64,000 bases of DNA from Auanema rhodensis. Its lineage: Eukaryota; Nematoda; Chromadorea; Rhabditida; Rhabditidae. The DNA lies in contig OZ059897.1 of assembly GCA_964057225.1 (NCBI GenBank), positions 6,634,001 to 6,698,000 of the forward strand, written 5' to 3'. Made by a program: the position numbers and the translations under genes. The notes under the pieces are model-generated. The model ran no database searches, was not told the DNA's origin, and saw nothing but the letters and a program-made list of their open reading frames with translations. Positions 13,265-27,022 of this stretch are shown here, piece after piece; the stretch's first letter is position 1, and the number at the start of each line of letters is the position of its first letter.

Positions 13265-14544
13265 ATGCGGCATTCTCATCATTTTTACTTTAAAATTAAT
13301 AAGTTATTTTGCTTTCATTGTTACAAACATGACATAACGGATTTCTAATTCGCCTTTATCATCACATTCAGTCATAAATTATATTTCACTTATACATATA
13401 TATATATAGATATATATGTATGTATTGATACAGGTTGTAAAGAAAATTGAAAATTTTTGATTTTCTTTTTTCTTTTCTTATTGTTCATTCAAAAAAAAAA
13501 AAGATTTTTCCGCTCAGAAAAATTTTCATTCAGTCATCTCTTAGTTAATAAATTAATATATATGTATTTAAAAAGAGAGAGCGAGAGAAAGAGAGAGAGA
13601 GAGAAAGCGAAATAGAAAGAGGTAGAGAGAGAGAAGGAGAGAGAGAGAGAGAGAGAGAGACAAAGAGTTTGATAACCTATTTCATCTAACACTTCCGTAC
13701 GGGTTTTCATATCATTGATATTCATATGGAAATGTAATATATTTGTATTTATCTCTATTTTTTTTATTAAAAAAATAAATTTTATTTGAATTTTTATTTA
13801 TTTTGTAAATCTAGAAATAATTTTTTTTTGCGAATTTCACATGTACAACGTAGTTATAATATAGTCAATCATAAGTAATATACATAGTTAAACGATAAAT
13901 CAATTTTACTATACTATATGGCTAAGAAAACAAATATAAAAAGCTGATGAACATGGAATATACACCGAGAACAAATCAGAATTATAACAAGACGAAATAG
14001 TAATTATTCATATGATTTCTTTAATTTTAAGTTAATTTGGAGTGGATGGATTTCTGTATTAAGATCATATCAAGATGAATAAATGAGAGAATTTAATATA
14101 AAATGATATGAATTATAAGAAAAAAAGAAGAAGAAGAAGAAAAAACAAATAGAAAAAAAGAAAAAGTCATAACAAGCTATATGATATAGAATAAAAATTG
14201 AAATTAACTGAATTGAGTAGTGAAAAAAAACATTTTTGAGGCAAAAGCTTAAGTGTTTTAAAGATTCAAATATTCTAAATAATATCGTCATTTATTATTT
14301 GGAGTTCCAGAAGGGAAAATTAAAAGTTTTTCTTTGATTTCAGCTGATAATATTGATTAATTAAGATAAGAAAACTAGATGTGAGAAATAGAAGACAAGA
14401 CACATCATCATATGTATCTCATTCTACAGGTAACTCCTTATAGTTGAAGATATTAAACAATAAAAATAGAATATCTAATATATAACTACATATAGCTCTT
14501 TGTTGTTGTTGTTTTTTGAAATAATGATGTTGTTGTTGATGTTG
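13265..14544. other. Convergent 3' intergenic region
   Basis: 1.28 kb between the tail-to-tail transporter and ltd-1-like genes. It contains an AATAAA at 13547-13552 in the transporter's 3' flank, a GA-rich tract at about 13573-13661, AT-rich sequence, an AAG-rich run near 14128-14160 and TGTTGT repeats near 14502-14545. No gene is seen. Confidence 0.5.
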
Positions 14545-17500
14545 TTAGCAATTCCTTGAATGAATCAAATACTTACAACAATGAGTTAGAAGCTGCTTTC
14601 CATTAATCAATTGATCATTCTGTCTTGTATAGATATCTAAGCCATATTGACCATCTTCAGGAAAATCAATGTAAATTGAAATCTAAAAAAACATTTTGGT
14701 TTTTCAGTTTATAAAAGAATATCAATCGTCATACTTGATCTCCTTTGATTACAGATTTTGTACAATGTTGTAGTGCACGATCTTCTGTACGATTACGATG
14801 CAAAGCAGCGACAAATTCTGTTAAAGGACGTGTCATTCTATAAATAATATGAAGAGAATTTGAAACAATTCATGATAATCTTAGTACCTAAATCGTATTT
14901 CAGTATATCTACCAGCATTTATGATTGCATCTGGATGTGTAATAGGTAGTAAGCCGAATAGTCTTTCAGCTTTAGCTGGGCCCCATTCGCCGGATGCACA
15001 TTCGGGTAATGGAACCATTATGACTTGTAATGATTCACAGATAATCTAAAAATTTAAAATATATAGATGAGTCATAATGTCACAACTGAATTAGATATTA
15101 CCTTAAATTTACAAACACTTTTGAACTTAATAGGCTGTCCAGTGAGGTAATGACCAGATGAGACACTGTTGGCAAACACATCTAACAGCAATGGTCTTGT
15201 AGATGGAGCATGAACACGGAATGTAACAATCTGGAAAATTTATGGAACTATATACATATAGTTAAGAATATCTTCTTACGCCGTCATTGACTGATTGCAT
15301 TACAAATCGTTTTAACGATAAGCCATTTATGGTTGTATCATCCGAATCAAACATCTTTAAGTTATAATGGAATATTAATGAATCTCCTCCTTTATATGGT
15401 AATCGAATACCAACAGATGCAGCACCAGTACGATCAGTCTATATTCAATATCGATTATACCATATAGTTAACTAGTAACTTACAAATACAGTACTTTTCA
15501 ACTGTGGATCAACAAATGATAAGCCATATTTGAAGAAAAGACTTCTTACAAATGGAATTCGTTCAAATTCATCCAAACTAATTGGCCGAGACAGTAACTG
15601 CCATTCAGTGTCTTGAGGGAAAAACTCATAAATGAACTCCTGAAAACAGTTAGCATCAGATGAGAAAATAGATAGAGAAAGAGAGAAAGAGAGAGGGGAA
15701 GAGAGAGAGAGAGAGAGGAAGAGAGAGAGAGAGAGAAAAAGTAAAATATGTTTACCTCTGGATCAGTCATGAAGTAATGATCATCATATTCATAACGAAG
15801 ATTACCATCATTTCGAGGATCATTAGCAGTTTCTTTTGCATTTCTAAACAATTTTTAACTATATGATATTTGTTTTTAATATTAATATTTACACTAAATG
15901 TCTAGCACCCCAATTACATTGAACAAATCTCCATGATCCATCAAGATATACAGCATTCCAAGTATTTCTAAAAATAGTTTACATGTTAATGAAAGAACAA
16001 CAAAAAAAAACAAAGAAATTACCTAAACCGATGATCATCAAATGAATATCCAGGTTGATAACCGGCTGATTTTGAAAACCCTTTGATAACAACACAATGC
16101 AAACCAGCATAACTATAAATGAGTTATAATAAATAAATGAATTGGAATAAATTATTCGAAAATGCAACCGATTTTCAAAATTTTAAATTTGAAAATGAAA
16201 AATAAATTTCACGTAGTATCCCACGTAAAATGAGAAATGTTATGCACTACTTAACAAATGTATGTATGTGTATGTTGAAAATTTATATTGTTAAGAAATG
16301 TGAGAAAAGTAAATAATAAAAGAATTAAATCAAAATTGGAGAAAGTTGGAAAAAGTTGAAAAAAGTTGTAAAGCTGTATTACCTGCATAAACGTTTGAAT
16401 AATACATGATAGCTTTCAGTTCCATACTTAATACCACGAAGTAATCCCATTGGTGTATCGTTTTGAACATTCTCATCAAAAACCATTGTATTCAGATTTT
16501 TGATTGTTATCCAACGATAGATGGCTCGTGCTACATCTACATCGCTCCGAGCTCCTTGTGTCAAAGCTCTGATTAGATCGGTGAAGGACGTTACTTCACT
16601 TCGAGCACAGTACATAGCAACTTCATCAATTGACTAAATATATATGTATAGTTAATATAATTATAATTATAATATTACTGAAAAGAATTCCGTTGATGTA
16701 TAAATATCTCTTTTACTACAACTTGGTGGATAAGGAGGAGGTGGTGTAGGTGGATAATCACTTTGACTATATTCCTTAAAAAAATAAAATTTTGTATATG
16801 TTCATCCAAATAAATTAAACTAACCAATCGTTGTGTCTTAAATAAATCTAACATTTCCTTTGCTTGTTTGTCAACTAATTCAGCTGTCTTATGTCTTTCA
16901 CGTTCCTAAATGTTTAAAGTTTTGAACTATTAGAGCATTTTAAAACTTACTCTTCTCTTAGAATGAAGAGTTTCTAATTTTTTCTCTCTTTTGATTGTCA
17001 ATTGACGTATTAAATCATCTTTATTCTTATGATTTGCTTGTCCTTTTTCAAATTTACGAGCAAATTCAGCCAAAGCTTGTTCCCATTCTTCCTTAAATTA
17101 TATAATTTTATATATTTATAGAACAAAGTATAAATTAAGCATAAATATAAATAAATTTTATAAAGTTACCTTTGTTTCATGTTCAAACTGAGCGGATTCC
17201 TTTGTTCGTTGATCATGAAATTCTTCATATAGCCTATCTTCATCACTTCGGTGCAGTAATTCCAAACGTGTTTGAGCATCATAATCCTTCAAAATTTTAT
17301 AATATTTATATGTTAATATGTCAATCATATATATACATAATTATACTAATTATACTATAATTATAATCTATATAATTTTAGTATTTCACATAAGATTTTC
17401 AATGAACCCCGCACCAGAACATCAAACTAGCCTGTTCATCAATTAAAGAATTGTATTGTCGAAAGATCATTTTCTATTTGAAACGAAAGAAAAAACAAAA

Positions 17501-18108
17501 TCAAAACTAGTTACTTACAATCATATAGTTGGCTCCTTTGTGTTCAATTTTTGGATAAGGCTTAGCTACTTGTGTGGCTTTGATCGCGTGAGCTATCTTC
17601 ATGTCGGCTAGACCAGCATCTCTGAAAAACATGTGACCATATGAAGAAGGTATAACTCTTCATGGATTTTCAAAAAATGTTCAACAAAATGAAATGTTTT
17701 TAATTATAAAATAGAAGATATACCTTCTGTAATTCATTGAGCGATTTATATGAGTATTTTCTGGTGAACTAGCTTCAGCTTTTAATGGGGCAAGATCATG
17801 AGGTCCGGCAATCGGAACGTGATTAGAGCAATAAACTTCCTGAAATTTCAAAGTTATACTTTGATACATTGAAGTTTATGATGAAAGAAATACCTTGTCA
17901 TTAATATCATTACGGTTATTACAGTATGTTTTCAATGCTAGACGAGTTCCACAGATATAACATTTGAAACAACCTGAAGATATGATAAAGCTTGAAGCTT
18001 TTGACAAAAATTCAAACCTTGATGAAAGAAAGTGGAATCTTTCAATGGACCAACTTTATCAGTTGGATAAACTTGTTTATTACATCTATTACAGTTAAGT
18101 TTAGTCAT
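14545..18108 (-). CDS. ltd-1: LIM plus transglutaminase-like domain protein (LTD-1/kyphoscoliosis peptidase family)
   Basis: Multi-exon gene. The ATG at 18108 lies one base past a TTTAG acceptor (18110-18114), and upstream sequence in that frame has a stop once the 50-nt intron is removed. The N terminus is a LIM zinc finger (CNRCNKQVYPTDKVGPL..., then HQGCFKCYICGTRL and YCSNH, supplying Cys/His ligands). Next comes a long charged, probably coiled-coil segment (LELLHRSDEDRLYEEFHDQR; LIRQLTIKREKKLETLHSKR; about 16900-17290) and a proline-rich linker (YPPTPPPPYPPSC). The transglutaminase-like domain spans about 15900-16640 and is followed by the family-specific C-terminal region ending at 14545. 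At the expected catalytic places I read Thr (GTESYHVLF), Asn (FRNTWNAVYLDG) and Gln (FVQCNWGA) instead of Cys, His and Asp, so it is probably enzymatically inactive. C. elegans LTD-1 is an epidermal protein; an adaptor or scaffold role is inferred. Confidence 0.82.
15671..15738 (-). repeat. GA/CT-rich tract in an ltd-1-like intron
   Basis: Imperfect GA repeat on the plus strand (CT on the gene's sense strand) within the intron between the exon with the EFIYEFFPQDTEWQ segment and the upstream TGc exon. It acts as an extended polypyrimidine stretch in the transcript. Confidence 0.85.
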
Positions 18109-18159
18109 CCTAAATTCAAAAATAAATAAAAGTTTCACAAGAAAAAGCTTTAAGTTTAC

Positions 18160-18230
18160 CTTTAGGATGTTCCAACTTATGCTTTTGGCTTTATCAATGT
18201 ATTGATTTCTTCCAAAGATTTCAGATTCTT
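18160..18230 (-). other. Candidate 5' noncoding exon of the ltd-1-like gene
   Basis: Bounded by a strong TTTTTTCAG acceptor and a GTAAAC donor, and separated by a 50-nt intron from the exon carrying the ATG at 18108. When spliced, the frame of that ATG has a TAA immediately upstream, so the exon would be 5' UTR. If the 50-nt intron is retained, one frame stays open into the LIM exon, which would make a longer N terminus possible. Confidence 0.4.
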
Positions 18231-20436
18231 CTGAAAAAATGAAAAAAGTTTATAAAAGAAGAAAAAAAACATAAAAATAATAAAAGGAAAAACATAAATC
18301 GGATATTGTTGTTGCTATATTGAATACATGAAATATTAGTTGTCACTAAACTGTATAGTAAAGGAAAATTTGAAAAAAGACCGGAACAATAAGGTTGTGA
18401 AAGGAAAGAAAAACGAAAAAATACAGTTCTAGCTATATAGTCAAGCTATAAGTAAGGAATAGGAAATAGCTTATTCATCATTTTCAACATAAAACGAGTT
18501 CAAATGCTATGAATCCGAATTAAAAGTTGTGTGTTAAGGTGATTCAATCCACAGAATTTTTTGTTGACACAGAAAGAAACTTTTTTCTGCAAAAAAAAGG
18601 TTGATTGAACGGAAAAAAACATTCGGAATTCTGGACAGAAAATGTAGAAAAATGCTTTCATAGGAAAATCAATGAGGCAATATGTTAAATGAGGTATTTG
18701 AATATGATAATGAGAGAAAAAAAGAAATTCGGTAAACTGACCGAAAGAGAAATTCAAATAAACATTGGAAGAACAGATGATTCTCTCTCTCTTTTATTAG
18801 CGAATGAGTCAGATTAGGTGATGATGATGCTGTTGATGATTACGATTACATGACATGCTTCTTAAGAAGAAATATGATAAAGTGGCTTTTATGAAAGAAA
18901 ATTGATATGAGTTCTCAGATGGACCATGCTGACTTGGCCCAGAGAACCGACAATTTGCGTGAAATAGATCCTTGCTTGTGTGGTTGGACTGTATGCGGTC
19001 CTATTGAATGAGTAAACATGAGAGAAGGAGATTGTAGAGAAAGAGATGTGAATGAGAGTTGTGCAAAAGCAAGAAGATGATAGATCAAAATAAGGAGAGA
19101 GGGAGAAAAGAGAGAAAAACACGAAAATAGCTTAGAGATCGGGATATCGTGTAGTGAAAATGAGGTGAAAAGAACAAGGTGAGAAATTTACAAGAGGAAA
19201 GATCGAAGCCTTAGCACATGGTTCAGCTAAAACGAAAAGAGACACACGATAACAAAAACTACAATTTTGGATTGTAGTCGAAAGTAGATTGGCTATTGCT
19301 GGATAGAAAGACATTGAATTCGATGACGATTGGATGTTCGTGCGTTCATCTGTTCATTCGGGATGAATAGTATCGTGGACTGTGGTAGTAGAGAGGAAGG
19401 AAGAGAGGAAGGAAAGCTTATAGCAATGTGTATAGGGGGCTGTCCGGAAGTTTCTTATAATAATAATAATAGTAATAATCAATATATTCATGCGAGTTAT
19501 AGATCTACGTTCACGGAACAAACACTTAAAACCTTTTATGTTCGAGCAAATAGTGAAGACGTTCCACCTGTCACAAATGATCTTATAAGGATATTCATGG
19601 TCAATTTCATGAATTTTTCGAGAGAAAAGAATAAAATACTCTCTCAAGAACAGTTAAATTGAGAACAATGAAAGCGAAAAAAGAGTTGTTTGGAAGTAAA
19701 ACCATAAAAGTTTCGAATAGAAATCTTTGACTTCTCTTGCTAAGGCGATACATGAATTGGATTGTTGAGGTGAGAGTAGGTCAACGTGATGTTAATAGAA
19801 GAGCCATATGTACATGGATAAGTAAATAAAACATCAATAATGTTGAAAAAAAGTTGTTTGTATAGCAGATGATGTTACGTTAATTCATGCAATTTCTGAT
19901 TTGCAGTATGATTGAACTCAATTTGATTGCAAGCTCCTGAATACAAGTAGTTTTCAGATATGAATGAAGATCAAGCTCAAACCCTTTAATCAAGAATAAA
20001 TAAACGGAATAGTCAGAAGGTGGATATTGGAAAAGAACATTTCTACTGAATTTGCAAAAGAATTCTGAAGAAGATGAGAGAAGATAGTTCATGTTCATTA
20101 AAGAGTATGAGTGTGCTTCTCTTTTAAAACTATCTTTTCAGATGAACATGCAGCGTAGAATAACATACAACATCATCATAATTATCATGATGTTCATTCT
20201 TCTATGAAGAATTGAATTTGCTTAGTTTATCTCTGTCTATTCTCATCTATTCATCTTTATATTCAAACTCTTTCTTTAACTTATTCTCTTCTTACAATCT
20301 TACATATCTTCTTGTCGTTCTCACTCATTCACTTCTTCACTCGCTCACTCACTTCATAACCCTTCGCTTCTGTGAATTCCGAACGGTTGAAGTCATCGTC
20401 ATCTTCTTTAATCTGACTTCTCCTTTTATCCTCATC

Positions 20437-20547
20437 ATGCCTCAGAGCACAACGGTGGACAAACAACATCCGACGACATCATCGACAGATGAACCAATCG
20501 AATCTGTCAAATCGACACAAGGATTAAGAACGAGAGAAAATAGGTGA
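20437..20547 (+). CDS. Orphan possible first coding exon (36 aa), unknown
   Basis: GC-richer open frame starting MPQSTTVDKQHPTTSSTDEP. It ends at an AATAG|GTGATG donor-like site, where the frame also closes two codons later. Base composition and codon choice look more gene-like than the surroundings. I find no convincing second exon on this strand, and no family is recognised. It could equally be chance sequence or a short peptide. Confidence 0.22.
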   Translation: MPQSTTVDKQHPTTSSTDEPIESVKSTQGLRTRENR

Positions 20548-23500
20548 TGAGAAGCTCAATAAACCGAAATTCTCATTCGATTTTACTATTTTTATAATAA
20601 TAAAAAAATTTTCAATAAAATCGGTTGGGATGTTGATTTAAATTGGTCAGAGCTTGAAAACATTTCCAACTTGATTCTGATTTCCTTCTGACGTGCCGAG
20701 AATGAAATTTTCAAAAAAAAAAAGAATTGCGGAATAATTATAAGAAATAGAAAAATAAAGATCGAAAAGAACATTGTATTGTCATGATGATCATGATGAT
20801 GTTCTGGAAAAAACAAGATCAATTCTAATCCAACATACAGTTCATGAAAATTCTATTGAAAATAACGAAAGAATATGAAGAATTTTTTTTTAGATGAAAT
20901 ACATGTATTTCCAAAATTAGTTCTTTTGAATTTTTTTTATTTGAACAACTAAAGCTTTATAGAAATTGAAAAAAAGAGAACAACTTCTATTACTAGTACT
21001 GAGTCACTCTGACTGACTATCACACAGACTTAGGGAGTCAGGTGAATCAAGTGCAAGAGCTTAGAACCATGTAGACAGAAAAATACATTTTTAAAGATTC
21101 ATAAACATATTTTTATATTTTATTTTTAGAAGAGATGAAAAAGAATGATTATGTATAGGTTAATAGATCAGATGAATCATCGAGAAAAACTAGAAATGGA
21201 GGTGGAATGTCAAATATCATTGTCCTTTTTTTTTCTGAAAATGATTGACAAACTTGTCCATGTAACAATCCATCTAATTGAACATTATCGGATATTTCAA
21301 ATATATATTTATACTATAAGATGCTATAAGAAGGTTATAGATAAATTAAATTTAAAAAGAAGAAATGTTTATAGGGTGAACATAAGGAAAATATGCTAAA
21401 CACATAGTATAGATAATGAAAATGAGACTATTATGTTTTCAAAATAGCTATTTTATTATCAATTATTATGATCCTAGTGTATATAAGCTTCTAATTTTGC
21501 TTATCTTGCTTGTATTGATCATAAAATTATTAATGGAACTACAGAAATGGATCAGAAATGAATAAAAGGGGGAGGGAGGGAAAGAGAAAAGAGAGACAAG
21601 ATGAACAGGAGAGTGGAAAATGAGACAAATAGAGAATATATATATATATATACATATATAAATAAAGATACTTAAAAGAGAATAGCAAAGAACCATAAAG
21701 AGAGAGAGAGAGAGAATGGATGGTCTCCAGATCTGTAATCCAAGTTTTGAGCTTCAGCTTCAACTTAATAAGCTTGATGTATGATGCTAACTAGCTAATG
21801 TTACGAATATAAAACGGAAGAAGAAGAAGAAGACGAAAAAAGAAGATGAGGAATATGAAGAAGTCAACGAAGACAAATTGACGACATGATGTTCCTTTTT
21901 CATATATGGACTATTCTACCTGTTTCTTCTAGTTGGAACATAATTGGACACGCTCCAGATTGCTACTCAGAATTCATGTATTGCTATTATACACCAAAAA
22001 TAGGGAAGTATCTTGGTTATATAAAAAGTCAATTGGTTTCAAAACGATCAAAAAAGTTTTTAAATCTTGATCTATGATATCTTAATGCAGCTTAACGCAT
22101 AACTAACTTGATAAATTTACAATTTTTTCATTTTTATTTGTTAGTTTAGGTTTAAATTTTTGGTGAAAAGTTCAATTAATTATAGTTTTTTCATTAAAAT
22201 TAAGAATGAAATAATAGTTTTTGAATATAATTATACTATGTTGCATACGAACATGAACATGGGATTGGAACAATTGGAACGTTTTCTTCAAATTTTATAA
22301 GAAAAAATAGAGAAAAAAACTGAAAATTTGAACAATTTCACAAAAAAAATGAGATGAAAAAAAAAATTTTTTCTTCGAAAGATTAACCTTCTAAACATTT
22401 TTTCCTTCAATGATTGAGTCATTTCGGTTGTTTGTATCGAATAAGAAGAACAGTCGAATTCTGAATTTAATACGGAAGAAAAGTGACAATAGACAAGGTC
22501 ACTACTATGATTTCAAGTATAAGATTCGTGAGAATCTCTAGCCATAGCATGTTTCAAATGATGATGCTGCCTGTTGTTGTTGTTTTGTTTTTGTTCTCAA
22601 AAAACAAAAAACTATTGAATGGGCCTAAAGATCACTTAGATGTGTACTTGATGTTTCATTTTTTTAATAAAAAATTTCAATTACTTGGAAAATAATTGTA
22701 AAGACGTTTGTAGATATTTGAAATAAAAAAAATATTTTTAAATAGAAAATAATAAAATGAGTTAATACCTTAAAGAGATATTGAATAGATTATGAATATG
22801 AAATATGAATGGAATTTTAATATTTCACATCAAATGGACACAAAGACTGAAACTGAAATCGAGATCATATCGGCTAAGGAGTTGTCTATTTGCGCATTCC
22901 AAGGCAAAAATTCAAAAAATATTTTTCGGTAAAGATCAGATAATCAACAATGTCATGATGTTCAATATACTATATGTATATAAATTATAATATATATATA
23001 GAATTCTAAATAGATATAGTGATGCATAGCATATATGAGTTGAAAGTTTGAAAGGAAAACAATATTAACAGAAACATTGTAAAATTTGAATTTTCAAATG
23101 ACAGGACGAACAAACACAACCGTTCACCTCAGTTAGAAATCTTAAAATAAATGAGATCAGAGAGAAAAAGAGAGAGAGAGAGGCGGACGAAGAGAGTGGG
23201 AAGAGATGAGAATGAGAGAGTATGCATACGTGAATCATTACGTGAAACATTTGAATGATGTCAAAATCATTTGAGCTTATTTGAAAAATGTTGAAAATTC
23301 ATTTTACAGTAAAACAATAAAAAACATTTTAATAACTCTTATGGGTTGAACAAAATATTTTTGTTGATGATGAGAAATATTTGGTATCAAGTTTTAAATA
23401 CAATCATAACAAAGATATTATATAAAAAAAGATAGAAAGAATGTTAAAATCTAAGTGAGAGAAAAAGAGAGAGGGAGGGAGAGAGAGGGAGGGAGAGAGA

Positions 23501-24430
23501 GGGAAGGAGAGAGAGGGAGGCAACTAAATTGAGAGGGAAAGTTCCAAATGTTATAAAGACAAATGAAAGGAACCAAAATATGAATTGAAATCATAATGTT
23601 TGGATAAATAAACAGAAATTTTCATTCAGAAGATTTTGGATTCAAGCTATAGGTTCAAGTAATGCAAATGGAATGTCCATCTGTCTCTAAATGGCCATAC
23701 TGTTGACCTAAAGCTGATGATGCTTTTCGATGGAAAGTGAACCGATTTCATTAGAAGGGAAAGGAAATTGAAGTGAATAAGAGATAGGGTAAGATGAAGA
23801 GATTTAGACATGAAAGGAGAGAATGAGGTAAGAAGAGGAAGAAAGAATGGGTAACTCTAAGAAAGATAAAGAGAGAATGAGAGAGAGAGAAGGAAAGATT
23901 ATCTTCTATTCGATAAGTAAACGAGATTCGCTATAATGAACGGTCTTATCTAAATAAAGTATACCTTTCATTTCCAATCAAAAGGACCATTTACGTGAGC
24001 ATAGCATACAGATATAGTTAAAGAGTTCAATAATATAATGATTTTACTATATATTTCATGTGATTGAATAAATGAAATTATAATAATCCCATAAAACAAC
24101 TGGAAAAGAAAACAAAAAACACTTAACCATCATTGTCCTCATTGTAATCCAAAATACATTATGTCGTAACTGTTGCCATATAATTAACTGGAAATCTGTA
24201 TAGATTCCTACTAAGATAGACAGGCACAGAGGTTTCATTATACGATTTAAGCAGATAAAGTGACTACTCTTTGAATAAGTTCAAAGTGAGGATATTTCAT
24301 TCATTTTCTTTCTCCAACAATATCTTAGAATGATCTCTTTATGCTTTATTTCCACTTTGCATACAAGTGTTGAAGAGTATTGTCTAGATGACTGTATTCT
24401 TGAAATTATTCGAAAATAGCTTACAATCTG

Positions 24431-24432
<2 letters not shown>

Positions 24433-24471
<39 letters not shown>
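24433..24471. repeat. CT microsatellite
   Basis: Perfect CT repeat of about 39 nt on the plus strand; it is the one long tract in this region with orientation opposite to its neighbours. Confidence 0.9.
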
Positions 24472-24474
<3 letters not shown>

Positions 24475-27022
24475 CTCTTTTCTTGTATTTGACTTTTTAT
24501 GAATTTCATAAAGATATGAATGTAGTCCTCAATAAGTTTAGTTCCAAATTCGGAAAGCCTTATGACGATGACACTACCAATGAATCGCCGAAGCACACAA
24601 CTTAGAAGATCCAGTTTTGGGGAGTGATTTTTCGGTTGCAGCATTCCTCCATAAATGGACATATACATAGCTATGCAGAGATGTAGCAATATAAGAACAT
24701 GTAGACAATATAAAACAGGAAGAGACATGAAAACGAGAGAAAGGTAAAGAGAATAGATAGATAGATAGATAGAGAGAGACAGAGAGAGGGTAAGAGAAAT
24801 CAGAAAATCAAAAAACAGAATATGATGCAAGTAAAAAGTTCGAAAGTCTAGTTAAATGATCATAATATACTAATTGTTTTCAGTGAAAGTTATATAGTTT
24901 ACAAATACGTTTATATATTATAGTTTGAGAATAGATAGTTAAGCTGTATAAGGCATTTACTTTTATAAAGTTTATGTAAACCTGTTGCAACCTTAAAGAT
25001 TTTCATTGAACATATAGATATCTAGTTCAATTATGGGTGAACCCAAAAAAGAATTTAAAGAAATCTCGAGAACAATTAGCATATATTAGCATCGAAATAG
25101 AAGATTTACAATAGAAAATCGGGATAAGATGTTACCCCCTAGTGTGAATAGCCATTAACCTCTACAGATCTTTACTCGTTTCTTTATCGTTAAATCAAAA
25201 AGAAGTGTTGATTGATATATGTTATATGTAAAAGAAAATTGAAATAATATCAGAGATTACTTGAAAAGATTAACTATACACATATAATAAATAGAAAAAA
25301 AGAAGCAAATAATTATATAATATATGAATAAAACTTGAAAAATTAAAAATATTAGAGAGAATTTAAGTCAAGTTTTAAATTTCTTAGAATAATAATAAAC
25401 TTGTATAAATCTTTTCATTTTCTTTTTTTTATTAACTATATATTGAATGTATGTGTGTTCAAGTAAAATTTTAAATGTTCATTTTATTATGTAAATAGAT
25501 GTCAACAATAGACATAGAGAGAGAGAGAGAGAGAGAGAAAAAGAGAGAAAGAGAGGGAGGAAAAGAAGAAAAATATCAAAAACTGTCTATATATGAATGG
25601 AAAAGACAACTTGTTGAAATCTTTTCATCAAAAAGAAAAACTGAAAAGTAGATTTGCTTTTTCAATTATCGAATTATCAACTATCATTTCGATTTTCAAG
25701 CTTAAAAACGTTCACAATGAAGGATTGACAAGCATGTAAAGCATACATGTATTCGAAGAAAAAAAGTTTCTATAAAGCATATCAAGCAGATTATCTTTGA
25801 ACTTCAAGATAACGAAAAGAAATTTGAATCAAATCGAAAAAAAAAGGAATAAAAATGAAAATTTGAAGAAAACATGCCCATCGCAACCTAATTTCACAGT
25901 TTACTATTTTAAGATGTTGAACGACCATATATGCAAACATGATGATGATGATGATGAAGAAGAAGAAAAACGATATAAAACCTCATGAAAAGAAAACGAA
26001 TAACAACATTTACAGTTGAAAATGCTTGACAACTCATAAAAAGGAAAAGTTGATGAAAAAGGTGAAACACAAATGTGAGGATGGTGTTGAAAATTGAAAG
26101 AAAATCATATTTTACAATGGGCAGATGTGAGGAATGAAGTTTATTTTAGATATTCCAATGTAATTTTCACAATGAACAGTAGCATTTTGAAGTTAGCTGA
26201 AAGAGAGGGAAAATTAGAGTGAGAAAGAGATAGGAAGAGAAAGGAAAAAGAAATAGAAAGAAGGTTGAAAATGAGAGAAAATATTGAAATAGTTAGTATA
26301 GGTAAAAGAGGAGGAGGCCAACCAAAGCTAATTGAGACTGGATTTAGCCATCATCACAGATGCTCAATTATCCTTTAGTTCTGCCATTTGTCATTGATGC
26401 TGATGGAATATGTTTTGTTGCGGCTTTTCTATATCCGATTTCAACCTCAAAAAAGGCGCTTTGGAGATTTTTTTGACAAAAAAAAAATAAAACAAGTAGT
26501 ACTAGTTCAATTCATGTTCTTAGTCTCATTTCTGACTCACAATCCGAACAGACAAACTGAACCAGTCTATGATGTTACATGTTAGAACGGTAATCATGTC
26601 AAATGAACTTAACTATTACATACACAGTTTATAATAATATAAATAATATTTTTAAATGGCAGAAGTATGAGGTTAATAACAATTAGCTTCATAATTATTT
26701 TTTTTTTGTTCAAACAAAAAGTTCTTGACGTTCTTAAACAGTCGGAATAGGGAATAGTTAGTTGAAGCCAATAACAGCATCAGTATTGGTCAAGTGGCCC
26801 AAATATGGTAGATATTTGATCTTGACCATTAGAAGCACTCATCCATGAAGAGACAGGTGCAAATGAGGAATTCTGAGAAAGAAAGTCAGTCAATCGATGA
26901 GTTATAGATTAAGATTGGACTACGATGAGGAGGAAATGTAGATGAATGCGGATTAATTGAATTCAAGTGACTGTAACAACATGATATCATTTGAAAACAA
27001 AGCGAAAAGCAACAGACTGTCA

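Larger units (their letters stand above)
18240..27022. other. Gene-poor region with GA/CT tracts
   Basis: About 8.8 kb upstream of the ltd-1-like gene with no conserved coding sequence I can defend. It holds many purine tracts on the plus strand (about 21696-21714, 23160-23185, 23457-23520, 23876-23896, 25517-25555), one CT tract (24433-24471) and a GATA tetranucleotide run (about 24755-24772). There are scattered GC-richer pockets near 19330-19450, 20370-20540 and 24580-24660. Parts probably act as the promoter or long 5' introns of the ltd-1-like gene. Confidence 0.45.

Noticed and set aside
19330-19662. 110-aa plus-strand frame and the opposing 97-aa frame
   Set aside because: No domain, no splice context, and both frames cover the same sequence; more likely regulatory or noncoding sequence upstream of the ltd-1-like gene.
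21919-22009. Possible plus-strand exon after TTTCTTCTAG encoding WNIIGHAPDCYSEF
   Set aside because: Acceptor is good but the donor is weak, and no frame-compatible link to the 20437 exon was convincing.
24384-24830. 148-aa minus-strand frame including an Arg-Glu repeat
   Set aside because: Driven by the CT microsatellite at 24433-24471 and a GATA run. The GC-richer middle (24580-24660) could hold a small exon, but I could not find a convincing splice partner.
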